64,000 nt of DNA, from positions 186,001 to 250,000 of the forward strand of contig CAVTYY010000005.1 of the NCBI GenBank assembly GCA_963739045.1. Reading direction: 5' to 3'. The first letter of the stretch is position 1. Each line of letters opens with the position of its first letter. The notes under the pieces are model-generated. The model was not told the DNA's origin. It searched no databases and was given only the letters and a program-made list of their open reading frames with translations. Positions 8,290-16,535 of the stretch are shown here, in pieces. A program made the position numbers and the translations under genes. The DNA is from Halobacillus_B sp963739045 (GTDB lineage: Bacteria > Bacillota > Bacilli > Bacillales > Halobacillaceae).

Positions 8290-9678
8290 ATGAAAATAGG
8301 CATGATTGGTTTAGGAAATATGGGATTTAACTTAGCTCAGAACTTAATGAATAATGGAAATGAAGTAGTTGCCTTTGATGTAAACCCTCAGTCAGTAGAA
8401 AGGTTAGCAGAATACGGTGCGGCAGGAGTTTCCAGTTTAGAAGAACTAGTCAACTCTTTAGAATCACCAAGAGTTGTCTGGATGATGGTTCCGCACACCG
8501 TGGTCGATTCGATCATCGACGAGCTTATTCCTCTATTAAATAAAGGGGATGTATTGATTGATGGTGGAAACACCTTTTATGAGAAAACGGTGGAAAGAAG
8601 CAAGCATTTGGAGACAAAAGGGATACATTTCATAGGAGCAGGTGTTTCCGGGGGAGAGGAAGGTGCGTTGAAAGGACCTTCTCTAATGCCGGGCGGCCAG
8701 GAAGAAGCTTATGAAATTGTAAAACCTATCTTTGAATCCATTGCTGCTCAAGCAGATGGAGTTCCGTGTACGACCTATATCGGCTCTGATGGAGCGGGTC
8801 ATTATGTGAAAATGGTTCATAATGGCATTGAATATGGCGACATGCAATTGATTTCAGAGGCGTACTATATTTTGAAAAATATTGTTGGACTCTCTGCACA
8901 AGAGCTTCATGAAGTTTTCTCTGAATGGAACAAAGGTGAACTGGATAGCTACTTAATTGAAATTACCGCAGATATTTTCACCAAAGTTGATGAGGAAACG
9001 GGGAAACCTCTCGTTGATGTTATTCTTGATACGGCTGGACAAAAAGGAACGGGAAAATGGACAAGCGTGAATGCGCTTGAATTAGGCGTTCCTCTACCTA
9101 TTATTACGGAATCCGTATTTGCACGTTTCATTTCTGCTATGAAAGAAGAACGAGTGAAAGCTTCTTCCATTCTGAGCGGACCTGAGATTCCAGAGTTTTC
9201 TGGTGATAAACAAGAAGTAATTGAAGCCGTCAGACAAGCGCTATATTTAAGTAAAATTTGTTCCTACGCTCAAGGATTTGCACAAATGCGTGCGGCTTCC
9301 GTTGAAAAAGACTGGAATCTGGACTACGGTAATATTGCTATGATCTTCAGAGGCGGCTGTATCATTCGTGCTCAATTCTTGCAAAAGATTAAAGAAGCTT
9401 ATGATCGTGAAGAAGATATTAGCAATTTACTGCTGGATCCATATTTTAAAGGTGTAACGGAATCGTATCAATCTTCCTTGCGTGATGTTGTTTCATTAGC
9501 CATTCAGCGTGGAGTTCCAGTGCCGGCGCTGTCTGGAGCATTAGCTTACTTTGACAGCTATCGCTCTGAGCGTCTTCCTGCGAACCTGTTGCAGGCTCAA
9601 CGTGACTATTTTGGCGGTCATACGTATCAGCGTATTGATAAAGAGGGTACGTTTCACACGGAATGGCTGAAAAAATAA
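8290..9678 (+). CDS. gnd: 6-phosphogluconate dehydrogenase, decarboxylating
   Basis: A 462-residue enzyme that converts 6-phosphogluconate to ribulose 5-phosphate, CO2 and NADPH. The N-terminal GLGNMGFNLAQNL is the NADP-binding loop. IDGGNTFYEKT and GAGVSGGEEGALKGPSLMPGG (split here by reading as two parts) form the substrate site. KMVHNGIEYGDMQLISEAY carries the catalytic Lys and the signature, and the all-helical C-terminal domain contains DTAGQKGTGKWT. RBS AAGGAGA precedes the ATG. Together with zwf it supplies NADPH and pentoses. Two tandem hairpins terminate the unit. Confidence 0.95.
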   Translation: MKIGMIGLGNMGFNLAQNLMNNGNEVVAFDVNPQSVERLAEYGAAGVSSLEELVNSLESPRVVWMMVPHTVVDSIIDELIPLLNKGDVLIDGGNTFYEKTVERSKHLETKGIHFIGAGVSGGEEGALKGPSLMPGGQEEAYEIVKPIFESIAAQADGVPCTTYIGSDGAGHYVKMVHNGIEYGDMQLISEAYYILKNIVGLSAQELHEVFSEWNKGELDSYLIEITADIFTKVDEETGKPLVDVILDTAGQKGTGKWTSVNALELGVPLPIITESVFARFISAMKEERVKASSILSGPEIPEFSGDKQEVIEAVRQALYLSKICSYAQGFAQMRAASVEKDWNLDYGNIAMIFRGGCIIRAQFLQKIKEAYDREEDISNLLLDPYFKGVTESYQSSLRDVVSLAIQRGVPVPALSGALAYFDSYRSERLPANLLQAQRDYFGGHTYQRIDKEGTFHTEWLKK

Positions 9679-9702
9679 AGGATGAAATTGGATCTAAATA
9701 AA

Positions 9703-9782
9703 ACAAGGAATGCGCTCCTCGAAAGAGTCATTCCTTGTAGTACACCCTGAAGTCTAAAAAGGCTTCAGGGTGTTTTTTTTAT
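9703..9782 (+). terminator. Tandem hairpins ending the zwf-gnd operon
   Basis: A first hairpin (ACAAGGAATG with CATTCCTTGT, 9703-9738) lacks a T run. The second (CACCCTGAAG with CTTCAGGGTG, 9743-9772) is followed by eight or more T residues and is a strong Rho-independent terminator. Confidence 0.88.
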
Positions 9783-9811
9783 TTAATTTTTAGTATGGGG
9801 TGTATGGGGAG

Positions 9812-10204
9812 CTAACTTATTTTATTGATATTTTTTGCTTTCTCCGCAGCTTCCGCCACTTCATCGACCGTTTTTCCGAAGCCAGCTTCCATTACAGCGC
9901 TGTAAGCTCCTTCTATGAAAGGGGCGTTAGCGATTCTTACTTTCGTGTCTTCTTCCAGCATATCTATGGCCATTTCAGCATTCATGACCGAACTTCCGAA
10001 ATCGACTAGAATTAAGACCCCTTCGCCTTGATCCACTTCTTCTACACCTTGCTGGATCTTTATGGCACTTGTTCCCATTTCCCCATCTTCTGTTCCGCCA
10101 GCATCACAGACCTGAACGTCGGAGTGTGCTTCATTTAACATCTTTTTTAACCCTTTAGTAATGTCAGGGCTGTGAGAGACAATAACTAAACCGACTAGAG
10201 GCAT
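9812..10204 (-). CDS. dhaM: PTS-dependent dihydroxyacetone kinase, phosphotransferase subunit DhaM
   Basis: A 130-residue single-domain EIIA-Man-type protein. The phosphorylated His lies in VGLVIVSHSPDITKGLKKM near residue 11, followed by DAGGTEDGEMGTSAIKI and GVLILVDFGSSVMNAEMA. It relays phosphate from HPr to the ADP bound in DhaL. Unlike the three-domain E. coli DhaM, this one has only the EIIA domain, as is usual in Firmicutes. The start overlaps the dhaL stop codon (TAATG), indicating translational coupling in the order dhaK-dhaL-dhaM. Confidence 0.93.
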   Translation of the reverse strand: MPLVGLVIVSHSPDITKGLKKMLNEAHSDVQVCDAGGTEDGEMGTSAIKIQQGVEEVDQGEGVLILVDFGSSVMNAEMAIDMLEEDTKVRIANAPFIEGAYSAVMEAGFGKTVDEVAEAAEKAKNINKIS

Positions 10205-10824
10205 TATTCTTCACCTTCCTTCAAAACCGTAGCAAGGGCTGCTATGAGGTAGTAGGCTGACTGTGCGCCTGCATCCTGTTTTCCGACGGATTTATCTTTA
10301 TAATAAGCTGCTCGTCCTTTTTTCGCTTCAAATTCGATTACTTTATTTAAAGCATCTGCCGCTTTTTGTTCGAGCTCATCAGGGTCCAACGTGTCCTTTT
10401 GATCTTCCATAAACTCTGTGACAGGTTCTAATACATCGACCATCGTTTTTTCGCCTTGCTCCGTTTTCCCTCTTTTTTTAAGGTTGTCCACGGCTGTTCT
10501 GAAAGCTTTGCTAAGTTCTAGAACATCTGCACGATCTTGATTGCCTAAACTCGTTCCCGCTTTCATGAAAAAGGTTCCGTAGAGAGGTCCGGATGCTCCG
10601 CCGATTTTCGATAATAAAGAAGTTCCGGCTCCTTTTAAGACTTTTCCGGCATCTGTGGTGTCTTGATCGAGTTGGTCGACAGCGGCATTAAAGCCGCGCT
10701 CCATATTAAGGCCGTGATCGCCATCCCCAAGTGTCTGATCTAATTGGGATAACTGATCCTTATTTTCTTGGATTTGTTTAGCTGATAGTTGAATCCACTT
10801 TCTGGCAGAGTCTGCTGTGAACAT
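10204..10824 (-). CDS. dhaL: Dihydroxyacetone kinase subunit DhaL (ADP-binding)
   Basis: A 206-residue all-helical protein with the DhaL nucleotide-binding motif LGDGDHGLNMERGF (about residues 31-44), whose Asp residues bind Mg-ADP, and GASGPLYGTFFMKAG further on. It holds ADP as a permanent cofactor, is rephosphorylated by DhaM and passes the phosphate to dihydroxyacetone on DhaK. The start follows the dhaK stop by two bases with GAGGAGG upstream. Confidence 0.93.
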   Translation of the reverse strand: MFTADSARKWIQLSAKQIQENKDQLSQLDQTLGDGDHGLNMERGFNAAVDQLDQDTTDAGKVLKGAGTSLLSKIGGASGPLYGTFFMKAGTSLGNQDRADVLELSKAFRTAVDNLKKRGKTEQGEKTMVDVLEPVTEFMEDQKDTLDPDELEQKAADALNKVIEFEAKKGRAAYYKDKSVGKQDAGAQSAYYLIAALATVLKEGEE

Positions 10825-10826
10825 TG

Positions 10827-11834
10827 TTATGCCTCCTCTTTCTGAATGTTTAGAGCTAAAGTGTTGCAGGGCTGCTTGAGCAGTGATTTAATTGCCTCAT
10901 TATGTTTTAATACCGTTAATGAGGCACCGGTCATTTCAAGGGCAGTCATGAAATTACCAACGTGTGTATCTGAAATGACCGCCCCTTTTTCTCTAATTAA
11001 ATCGTGAATGTGATTGGAGAGTATATACAGCTCCATGAGCGGAGTTGCCCCTAACCCATTTACCATGACGGTGACCTCGTCTCCATTCTTAAGGTTAAGT
11101 TCTGGCAGCACTTGATCGACGAGACGTTCAGCTATGTCATCTGCGGATGAAACTTCGGTCGTTTCCATGCCTGGTTCACCATGAATTCCGATTCCTAATT
11201 CCATCTCGTTTTCTCCAATTTCAAATCCTGGATTCCCTGAACCAGGAACTTCTGCAGGGTATAGCGCTATTCCGATGGATTTAATATTTTGAATGACCGA
11301 TTCTGCGGCATTTTTTACTTCATTTAAAGAGGATCCTTGTGCTGCGGCTGCCCCTGCTGCTTTATGGACAAATAATGTACCGGCAACGCCGCGGCGTCCT
11401 GTTGTGTGAGTACTATCTTCAACTGCCACATCGTCATTAACTACCACCTGCGCCACTTCAATTCCTTCATCTTCGGCCATTTCGGCGGCCATTTCGAAAT
11501 TCATAACATCTCCTGTGTAATTCTTAATAACAAGCAGGACACCTTTGCCTTGGTCCACAGCTTTGATCGCTGCTAATACCTGGTCTGGGGTAGGGGAGGT
11601 GAATACCTCTCCACTGACTGCAGCATCGAGCATTCCGTCACCAATATAACCCGCATGAGCAGGTTCATGGCCGCTTCCTCCGCCGCTGACTACTCCCACT
11701 TTATCCGGAGTCAGTTCTTTCTTAACGAGAACAGTGGTATTTTCTAATCGTTTCAATCGTTCAGGATGGGCTTTCACCATACCATCGAGCATTTGAGTAA
11801 CTACATCATTTGGTTCATTGATCATTTTCTTCAT
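10827..11834 (-). CDS. dhaK: Dihydroxyacetone kinase subunit DhaK (substrate-binding)
   Basis: A 335-residue protein that binds dihydroxyacetone covalently and makes dihydroxyacetone phosphate. The motifs SGGGSGHEPAHAGYIGDGML and FTSPTPDQVLAAI build the substrate site. The His in LGIGIHGEPGMET forms the hemiaminal with the substrate, and IKNYTGDVMNFE and GRRGVAGT are typical. Three Met codons occur in a row at 11840, 11837 and 11834; AAGGAGG best fits the third. It heads the dhaKLM operon, behind a sigma-B-like promoter at 11862-11887. The absence of glycerol dehydrogenase nearby leaves the source of dihydroxyacetone open. Confidence 0.94.
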   Translation of the reverse strand: MKKMINEPNDVVTQMLDGMVKAHPERLKRLENTTVLVKKELTPDKVGVVSGGGSGHEPAHAGYIGDGMLDAAVSGEVFTSPTPDQVLAAIKAVDQGKGVLLVIKNYTGDVMNFEMAAEMAEDEGIEVAQVVVNDDVAVEDSTHTTGRRGVAGTLFVHKAAGAAAAQGSSLNEVKNAAESVIQNIKSIGIALYPAEVPGSGNPGFEIGENEMELGIGIHGEPGMETTEVSSADDIAERLVDQVLPELNLKNGDEVTVMVNGLGATPLMELYILSNHIHDLIREKGAVISDTHVGNFMTALEMTGASLTVLKHNEAIKSLLKQPCNTLALNIQKEEA

Positions 11835-11861
11835 CATCATGCCTCCTTAAGATAGTTGACT

Positions 11862-11887
11862 ATACCCGCTTCGAAGCAACCTTAAAA
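11862..11887 (-). promoter_or_regulatory. Sigma-B-like promoter of dhaKLM
   Basis: On the minus strand TTTTAA-N14-GGGTAT, against the general stress consensus GTTTAA-N12-15-GGGTAT (one mismatch in the -35, a perfect -10). The -10 element lies 28 bases before the dhaK start, which leaves room for a short leader with the ribosome binding site. A GCTTCGAAGC palindrome sits in the spacer. Confidence 0.45.
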
Positions 11888-11988
11888 GAAGAGGGCAAAA
11901 TCGCTGGAAATAGTTCTCTAACATAAACCTTACTTTAGCGGAGAAACTAAGAAGGCTTCAGACAATATAGATAGGAGAGTGAACCAGA

Positions 11989-12159
11989 ATGCAGAAGAAA
12001 AATGTACAATGGTTACCCATGATCGCATCTGTAGGAATTGGAGCCGCAGCTTATAGCATGATGACAGGCCAATCGGGCCAGCTGCAAAACATGGTGCCGG
12101 GAGTAGCGAAAATGCTGAACGGCAGCCAGCAAAATGGTTTTCAATCAAACCAGCAATAA
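11989..12159 (+). CDS. Small uncharacterised protein
   Basis: A 56-residue protein beginning at ATG 11989 with AGGAG 11 bases upstream and ending before a clear terminator. It has a weakly hydrophobic helix (MIASVGIGAAAYSMMTG, about residues 11-27) and a polar Gln/Asn-rich tail (NGSQQNGFQSNQQ). The arrangement is like small DUF3918/YrzQ-type proteins of bacilli, but the match is not firm. It lies alone between two divergent minus-strand units and has its own terminator, which supports it being a real gene. Confidence 0.55.
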   Translation: MQKKNVQWLPMIASVGIGAAAYSMMTGQSGQLQNMVPGVAKMLNGSQQNGFQSNQQ

Positions 12160-12181
12160 ACATACAGGCTGGACAATTATC

Positions 12182-12214
12182 AAAAACCCCGAACCAATTT
12201 AGTTCGGGGTTTTC
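12182..12214 (+). terminator. Terminator of the ACCCCGAAC family
   Basis: AAAAACCCCGAAC pairs with GTTCGGGGTTTT around a 7-base loop and is followed by T residues. It belongs to the recurrent terminator family of this window and could act in both directions between the small gene and the BCCT carrier. Confidence 0.85.
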
Positions 12215-12243
12215 TAAACTTGTTGGCGTTTTAAGTTGTAGAT

Positions 12244-13758
12244 TTAAGCTGATTTCGTGCTTTCTTCATCTTTTTTAAGTTGAAGTTCTGCTCTTTCTTG
12301 GCGTAATGATTTATACAGCGAGTACACCATGAGAAGCATAATAAAGGAGAACGGTAATGCCGCAACAATCAAGGCGTTTTGCAATGCTTGCAGACCACCT
12401 GAGTATAAGAGAACGGCTGCAATGGTTGACTGAGCAACTCCCCAAACGAACTTAACGGTTTTAGGCGGGTTTAAAGATCCGTTCGTTGTCTGCATTCCAA
12501 GAACAAAGGTTGCTGAATCGGCAGAAGTAATGAAAAACGTGGCGATCAGCATCATGGCAATAATCGATAACACTATGCTTAATGGAAAATGATTAAAAAC
12601 CCCGAACAACACCTGAGGATCAGGAAGACTTGCGATGTCGGCACCTTTTTCCTCCGTTTGAATACCTGTAGCACCAAAAGCACTCATCCATAGAAAACTG
12701 ACTACAGATGGAACTAGCAGCACACCGGATAGAAATTCACGAATGGAACGTCCTTTGGAGACACGGGCAATAAAGATACCTACAAATGGAGACCATGCAA
12801 TCCACCATGCCCAGAAAAAGACCGTCCAGTCCATGATCCATTTATGTTCGTCTTCGTTATTAGGAGCAAGACGTACACTTTCAGTGGCTAAATTTTGTAC
12901 ATAAGCTCCGATCGTATCCGTAAACGTGTTGAGAATATAAAGAGTCGGTCCAATAATCAGCATGGCTAAGAAAAGGATGGTGGCAAGAATCATATTCGCA
13001 TTACTTAAGTACTTGATACCTTTACTAAGACCAGTATAAGCAGAAAGCATAAACAGCACGGTTACAATGAGAATAATCACCAGCTGAATCCAGTATTGCT
13101 TTTCTACATCTAGTAAATAAGTAAATCCTCCATTTATCTGGGCAGCACCAAATCCAAGGGTAGTCGCTACACCAACGATTGTTGCAAATACAGCAATAAC
13201 ATCGATCGCTGTACCCCACGGACCTTTCATTTTGTCGCCGAAAATCGGTTCAAGAGTGGCACTGATTAAGCCTGGTTTGTCATGACGGAATTTAAAATAA
13301 GCAAGAATCAAGGCGACGATGGCATAGATGGCCCATGCGTGGATTCCATAATGGAAGAACGTCACGCGCATAGAATCTCTAATTGCTTCCGTTGTGCCTG
13401 GTTCAGCTGTGGGAGGAGTTTTAATATAGTGGGAGATGGGGGAGGCAGCTCCATAGAAGACAAGCCCAATTCCCATACCTGCACTGAAAAGCATAGCGAA
13501 CCAAGTGGAATAGCTGTAGTCTGGCTTATCATCAGGTTTTCCTAATTTTATCTTTCCGTAAGGACTAAATATTAAATAGATACAAAATATGACAAACAAA
13601 GTAACGATGAGTAAATAATACCAGCCAAAGTGAGTGGAGATGAAGTTCTTTACATTTCCTGAGATGGACTCAAAGTTCTTTGGAGCAAATACACCCCAGA
13701 ATGATGCGGCAAGTGTGATGGCTAAGGTGATCCAGAACACGTTCGTAACTTTTTTCAT
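12244..13758 (-). CDS. BCCT family glycine betaine/choline/carnitine transporter (OpuD-like)
   Basis: A 504-residue carrier with twelve predicted membrane segments. SAGMGIGLVFYGAASPISHY (about residues 92-111) is the conserved sodium- and substrate-binding stretch. The BCCT signature WTVFFWAWWIAWSPFVGIFIARVSKGR, with its aromatic betaine cage, lies at about residues 313-339. The C-terminal tail is charged (KSLRQERAELQLKKDEESTKS), as in osmosensing members. It is expected to import compatible solutes with sodium under salt stress. A strong sigma-B-like promoter lies 71 bases upstream, matching the known stress control of opuD in B. subtilis. The exact substrate is inferred. Confidence 0.9.
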   Translation of the reverse strand: MKKVTNVFWITLAITLAASFWGVFAPKNFESISGNVKNFISTHFGWYYLLIVTLFVIFCIYLIFSPYGKIKLGKPDDKPDYSYSTWFAMLFSAGMGIGLVFYGAASPISHYIKTPPTAEPGTTEAIRDSMRVTFFHYGIHAWAIYAIVALILAYFKFRHDKPGLISATLEPIFGDKMKGPWGTAIDVIAVFATIVGVATTLGFGAAQINGGFTYLLDVEKQYWIQLVIILIVTVLFMLSAYTGLSKGIKYLSNANMILATILFLAMLIIGPTLYILNTFTDTIGAYVQNLATESVRLAPNNEDEHKWIMDWTVFFWAWWIAWSPFVGIFIARVSKGRSIREFLSGVLLVPSVVSFLWMSAFGATGIQTEEKGADIASLPDPQVLFGVFNHFPLSIVLSIIAMMLIATFFITSADSATFVLGMQTTNGSLNPPKTVKFVWGVAQSTIAAVLLYSGGLQALQNALIVAALPFSFIMLLMVYSLYKSLRQERAELQLKKDEESTKSA

Positions 13759-13828
13759 TTTCTTCTCCTTTCAAGATTTCAATTTTTTTCTCGATATGGA
13801 AGTGATTAGTGCGTAGTATGATTATCCT

Positions 13829-13853
13829 ATACCCATTGGAAATAATGATAAAC
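13829..13853 (-). promoter_or_regulatory. Sigma-B-like promoter of the BCCT transporter gene
   Basis: On the minus strand GTTTAT-N13-GGGTAT, one mismatch from GTTTAA-N12-15-GGGTAT, ending 71 bases before the carrier's start codon. General stress control would suit an osmolyte importer. Confidence 0.65.
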
Positions 13854-14129
13854 AAGTTATTGCAAAGTTCGACAAAAGCAAAGGTTATTTCTACTTCCTT
13901 ATTTTCTAACTTATTTCGTTGTCTAGAGGTATAATGGGTGGGGAAAGGTGAATCAAGAGAAGTTCATACATAAAGTGGCTGGTTGCGATGACCTAATTCA
14001 CACGGCGGAGAAGAATGGATATGTTAATACAAAGGATCTCTACCTATTTAGCTGGAAAGAGGAGTTGATTCTAATTTTCCTCTTCTATGGTCCCATTTAG
14101 GGTTATTTTTGAAAGAGAGGTGGGCAGCG

Positions 14130-14690
14130 ATGAGTTATTTCTCATCATTCCCAAATCTAAAGACAGAGCGCACGAGTCTAAGACAATTAAGAAGAAAAGA
14201 TGCTGAAGACCTTTACTACTTACGAACCGATGACCGTGTATATACTTATCTCGATCGAGAGACCTACCATACGATCGATCAAGCTTATGAATTCATCCAT
14301 AACATCAATACGGGTGTATCCAGTGGAAGTTGGATCATGTGGGCGATTGTGCTGAAGAACACAGGCCATGTGATTGGAACGGTATGCCTATGGAAGTTCG
14401 CCCGCCTTGAACGGAAGGCGGAAATTGGTTATGAACTTCATCCTGATTATCAGGGGAAGGGAATTATGGCGGAGGTAGTAAATAGAATCATTCACTTTGG
14501 ATTTACCGATTTGAAGCTTGAAACGATCGAAGCTGTTACACAAGTGCTGAACACCAGATCGCTGAATCTGCTGGAAAGGCAGCAATTTCACAGAGTGAAA
14601 ATATTCTGTGAGAAAGACAGCCAGGGGAAAAGTGTGAATATGGCTGTCTATCGATTACGACAGCAATCCTTTCGTAGGTTTAAGGGCTAA
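14130..14690 (+). CDS. GNAT family N-acetyltransferase (RimJ/RimL type)
   Basis: A 186-residue acetyltransferase of the RimJ/RimL subgroup. The start LKTERTSLRQLRRKDAEDLYYL is typical. IGTVCLWKFARLERKAEIGYELHPDYQGKGIMAE contains the acetyl-CoA loop (Q-G-K-G-I), and NTRSLNLLERQQFHRV is the closing segment. These enzymes acetylate ribosomal protein N-termini, other proteins or small molecules; the target here is unknown. GAGAGGTG lies 8 bases before the ATG at 14130, so I reject the upstream TTG at 14109. Its 3' end overlaps the convergent gene by 11 bases. Confidence 0.8.
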   Translation: MSYFSSFPNLKTERTSLRQLRRKDAEDLYYLRTDDRVYTYLDRETYHTIDQAYEFIHNINTGVSSGSWIMWAIVLKNTGHVIGTVCLWKFARLERKAEIGYELHPDYQGKGIMAEVVNRIIHFGFTDLKLETIEAVTQVLNTRSLNLLERQQFHRVKIFCEKDSQGKSVNMAVYRLRQQSFRRFKG

Positions 14691-14973
14691 AGGATTGAGA
14701 CATCAAAAGGTGTAGGTGTTGAAATTTGGATCGGTCGTCATACCACCCCTCATCGATCGCTTCTAAGCAGCCGTGGATAAATGTCCTCTCATAGGGAGGA
14801 AGAGATTCTACATCTGCCCTGCTGATCTTTCTGTACCCAAATGGTTTATCTAAGTATTGAAGCATGATACTCCGGCACTTATGCTCAATTAGTGTGCTGT
14901 GAATCCGTATTTCGCTATTTACAGGGTAAAATTTATGGCTGCCAAATCCGTCTTGAAGTAAATTGAAACTCAT
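14680..14973 (-). CDS. Hypothetical protein
   Basis: A 97-residue protein of unknown function without signal peptide or membrane segment. The sequence is mixed alpha/beta with a charged central part (KISRADVESLPPYERTF) that looks globular. I prefer the second Met (14973) because AAGGGGG lies 8 bases upstream of it and only two bases from the first Met at 14979. It is convergent with the GNAT gene. The GTTAAA-N13-GGGTAT element at 15100-15124 could be its promoter. Confidence 0.55.
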   Translation of the reverse strand: MSFNLLQDGFGSHKFYPVNSEIRIHSTLIEHKCRSIMLQYLDKPFGYRKISRADVESLPPYERTFIHGCLEAIDEGWYDDRSKFQHLHLLMSQSFSP

Positions 14974-15099
14974 TTTCATACCCCCTTTAAGTGATTCCTG
15001 CTTGTAATTGTTAAAATTGAATAGTTTATAGGTGTTATGTAATTAAGTTTAATAGTAAGGTTAAACTCCGCGGAGGTATAGATTTCCTTATTTTAAACT

Positions 15100-15124
15100 A
15101 TACCCTATTATTGGGTATTTTAAC
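15100..15124 (-). promoter_or_regulatory. Palindrome with sigma-B-like spacing
   Basis: A perfect inverted repeat ATACCC-TATTATT-GGGTAT spans 15100-15118. On the minus strand it forms GTTAAA-N13-GGGTAT, near the sigma-B consensus. It may drive the hypothetical gene ending at 14680, or be an operator for the divergent threonine-synthase-like gene. Confidence 0.3.
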
Positions 15125-15210
15125 TAGTGATGGAGCTATGTTCGTATGCCAAAAGGTTTGCTAAGTTCATTCATTATTTTAAAGTTATAATATTTTGAGG
15201 GAGTGCAAGG

Positions 15211-16311
15211 ATGAAGACCATTTTTGTTGATTCAGCAGGTGTAGAATACATTCCAGATAAAAACAAGTGGAAGCCCGAGGATGGATTGTTTCAAGTGAAA
15301 CACGATGCCATCCGGTTTCCATTAGATAAGATTTCTGCCCGTCCAGCTACGATGTGGAGGTATCAGGAGGCCCTGCCGGTTTCTGAGGAAATCTCTTTAA
15401 ACCTCTCGTTAGGAGAGGGGATGACACCGCTCGTCCCATTCGACGATCAAGAGCCGAATCTATTGCTTAAGATGGACTATTTAATGCCAACGGGTTCCTT
15501 CAAAGATCGCGGCGCTGCTGTTCTCATCGCTAAAGCAAAAGAGCTGGGCGTGACTTCTGTCATTGCCGACAGCAGCGGCAACGCAGCGACGTCGATTGCA
15601 GCATATTGTGCTCGAGCAGGGATCGAATGCCGCGTTTTCGTACCGGATTCTGTTTCTGAGAAAAAACTGGCACAAGTGAAAGCCCATGGTGCCTTCGTAC
15701 ATAAGATTGCGGGAACGAGAGAGGAAACAGCTGAGGCAGCACAAGCAGCTGTGAAGGAAACAGGTGCTTTTTATGCTTCACACGTCTATAATCCTTATTT
15801 TCACGAAGGAACAAAGACATTTTCATTTGAAATTTGGGAACAAATGCAGTTTACGATTCCAGACCAAGTCATTCTTCCTGTTGGAAATGGAACTTTACTA
15901 CTTGGTGCCTATATAGGTTTTACAAATCTGCTAAACGCGGGCATGATTGATAAATTACCTAAGCTCGTCGCGGTTCAAGCTGAAAATTGCGCCCCCCTGG
16001 CACACGCTTTTACCAGCAGCTCGCCAGTAACATCCGTTGAGAATGAAGGAACGGCAGCGGAAGGGATTGCCATCGCTGATCCAGCTAGAGGCGAACAGAT
16101 TATTCAGGCAGTTCATGAGTCTAAAGGGACAATCATCACTGCATCTGAGGAAGATATTGACGAAGCGAAAGAGGATTTAGCCAAGAAAGGATTCTACGTG
16201 GAACCTACAACCGCAGCCACTTATGCCGCGTACAAGAAGTATAAAATCAAGAACGTATCTGAAAATGAGAGGGTTGTTCTTTCGCTATGCGGATCGGGTT
16301 TGAAGAAATAG
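15211..16311 (+). CDS. Threonine synthase-like PLP-dependent enzyme
   Basis: A 366-residue fold-type II PLP enzyme. SLGEGMTPLVP and MPTGSFKDRGAAVLIAKAKELG (Schiff-base Lys in SFKDRG) are typical of threonine synthase, as are DSSGNAATSIAAYCARAG and the C-terminal LSLCGSGLKK, which matches the TGHGLKD-type end of ThrC. Threonine synthase converts O-phosphohomoserine to threonine. The gene stands alone rather than with hom and thrB, and the family includes threonine-synthase-like paralogues with other activities, so the assignment is tentative. GAGGGAG lies 7 bases upstream. A long hairpin terminator follows. Confidence 0.75.
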   Translation: MKTIFVDSAGVEYIPDKNKWKPEDGLFQVKHDAIRFPLDKISARPATMWRYQEALPVSEEISLNLSLGEGMTPLVPFDDQEPNLLLKMDYLMPTGSFKDRGAAVLIAKAKELGVTSVIADSSGNAATSIAAYCARAGIECRVFVPDSVSEKKLAQVKAHGAFVHKIAGTREETAEAAQAAVKETGAFYASHVYNPYFHEGTKTFSFEIWEQMQFTIPDQVILPVGNGTLLLGAYIGFTNLLNAGMIDKLPKLVAVQAENCAPLAHAFTSSSPVTSVENEGTAAEGIAIADPARGEQIIQAVHESKGTIITASEEDIDEAKEDLAKKGFYVEPTTAATYAAYKKYKIKNVSENERVVLSLCGSGLKK

Positions 16312-16368
16312 GAATGCTTTCTGAATGGTTTTTAGTCTTGGCTGATTAAGTAAATGAATAATTTGTTA

Positions 16369-16424
16369 GAAAACCCGAGTAAGGGGCATGTAGTTCACTG
16401 TCCTTGATTCGGGTTTTCTTTTTC
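16369..16424 (+). terminator. Terminator with long stem
   Basis: GAAAACCCGA(GT)AAGG pairs with CCTT(GA)TTCGGGTTTTC across a 21-base loop, followed by TTTTTC. Member of the recurrent AAAACCCGAA terminator family. Confidence 0.8.
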
Positions 16425-16445
16425 TTGGGGACCAATCAGCTAAGA

Positions 16446-16459
16446 GTAAAGCGCTTTCG
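16446..16459. promoter_or_regulatory. Possible CcpA (cre) site
   Basis: GTAAAGCGCTTTCG carries the palindromic AAAGCGCTTTC core of catabolite-responsive elements but misses the outer TG/CA bases. It lies just upstream of the putative sigma factor promoter. Confidence 0.3.
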
Positions 16460-16479
16460 TTATTAAATTCAATAAATTT

Positions 16480-16504
16480 AAACTTTTTCAGCGGGTCAAT
16501 CGTC
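16480..16504 (+). promoter_or_regulatory. Candidate autoregulatory ECF-sigma promoter
   Basis: AAAC (16480-16483), a 17-base spacer and CGTC (16501-16504) resemble the AAC / CGTC promoter elements of ECF sigma factors such as SigX, SigV and SigM. The -10 lies about 31 bases before the sigma factor start, the normal position for self-activation. Confidence 0.5.
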
Positions 16505-16535
16505 TACAAAGAGAAGCAAGAAAGGAGGGATGGGA

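Noticed and set aside
13948..14100. 50-codon plus-strand frame from GTG 13948 before the GNAT gene
   Set aside because: The -10-like TATAAT lies only 13 bases before it, the ribosome binding site is weak, and the product has no recognisable pattern.
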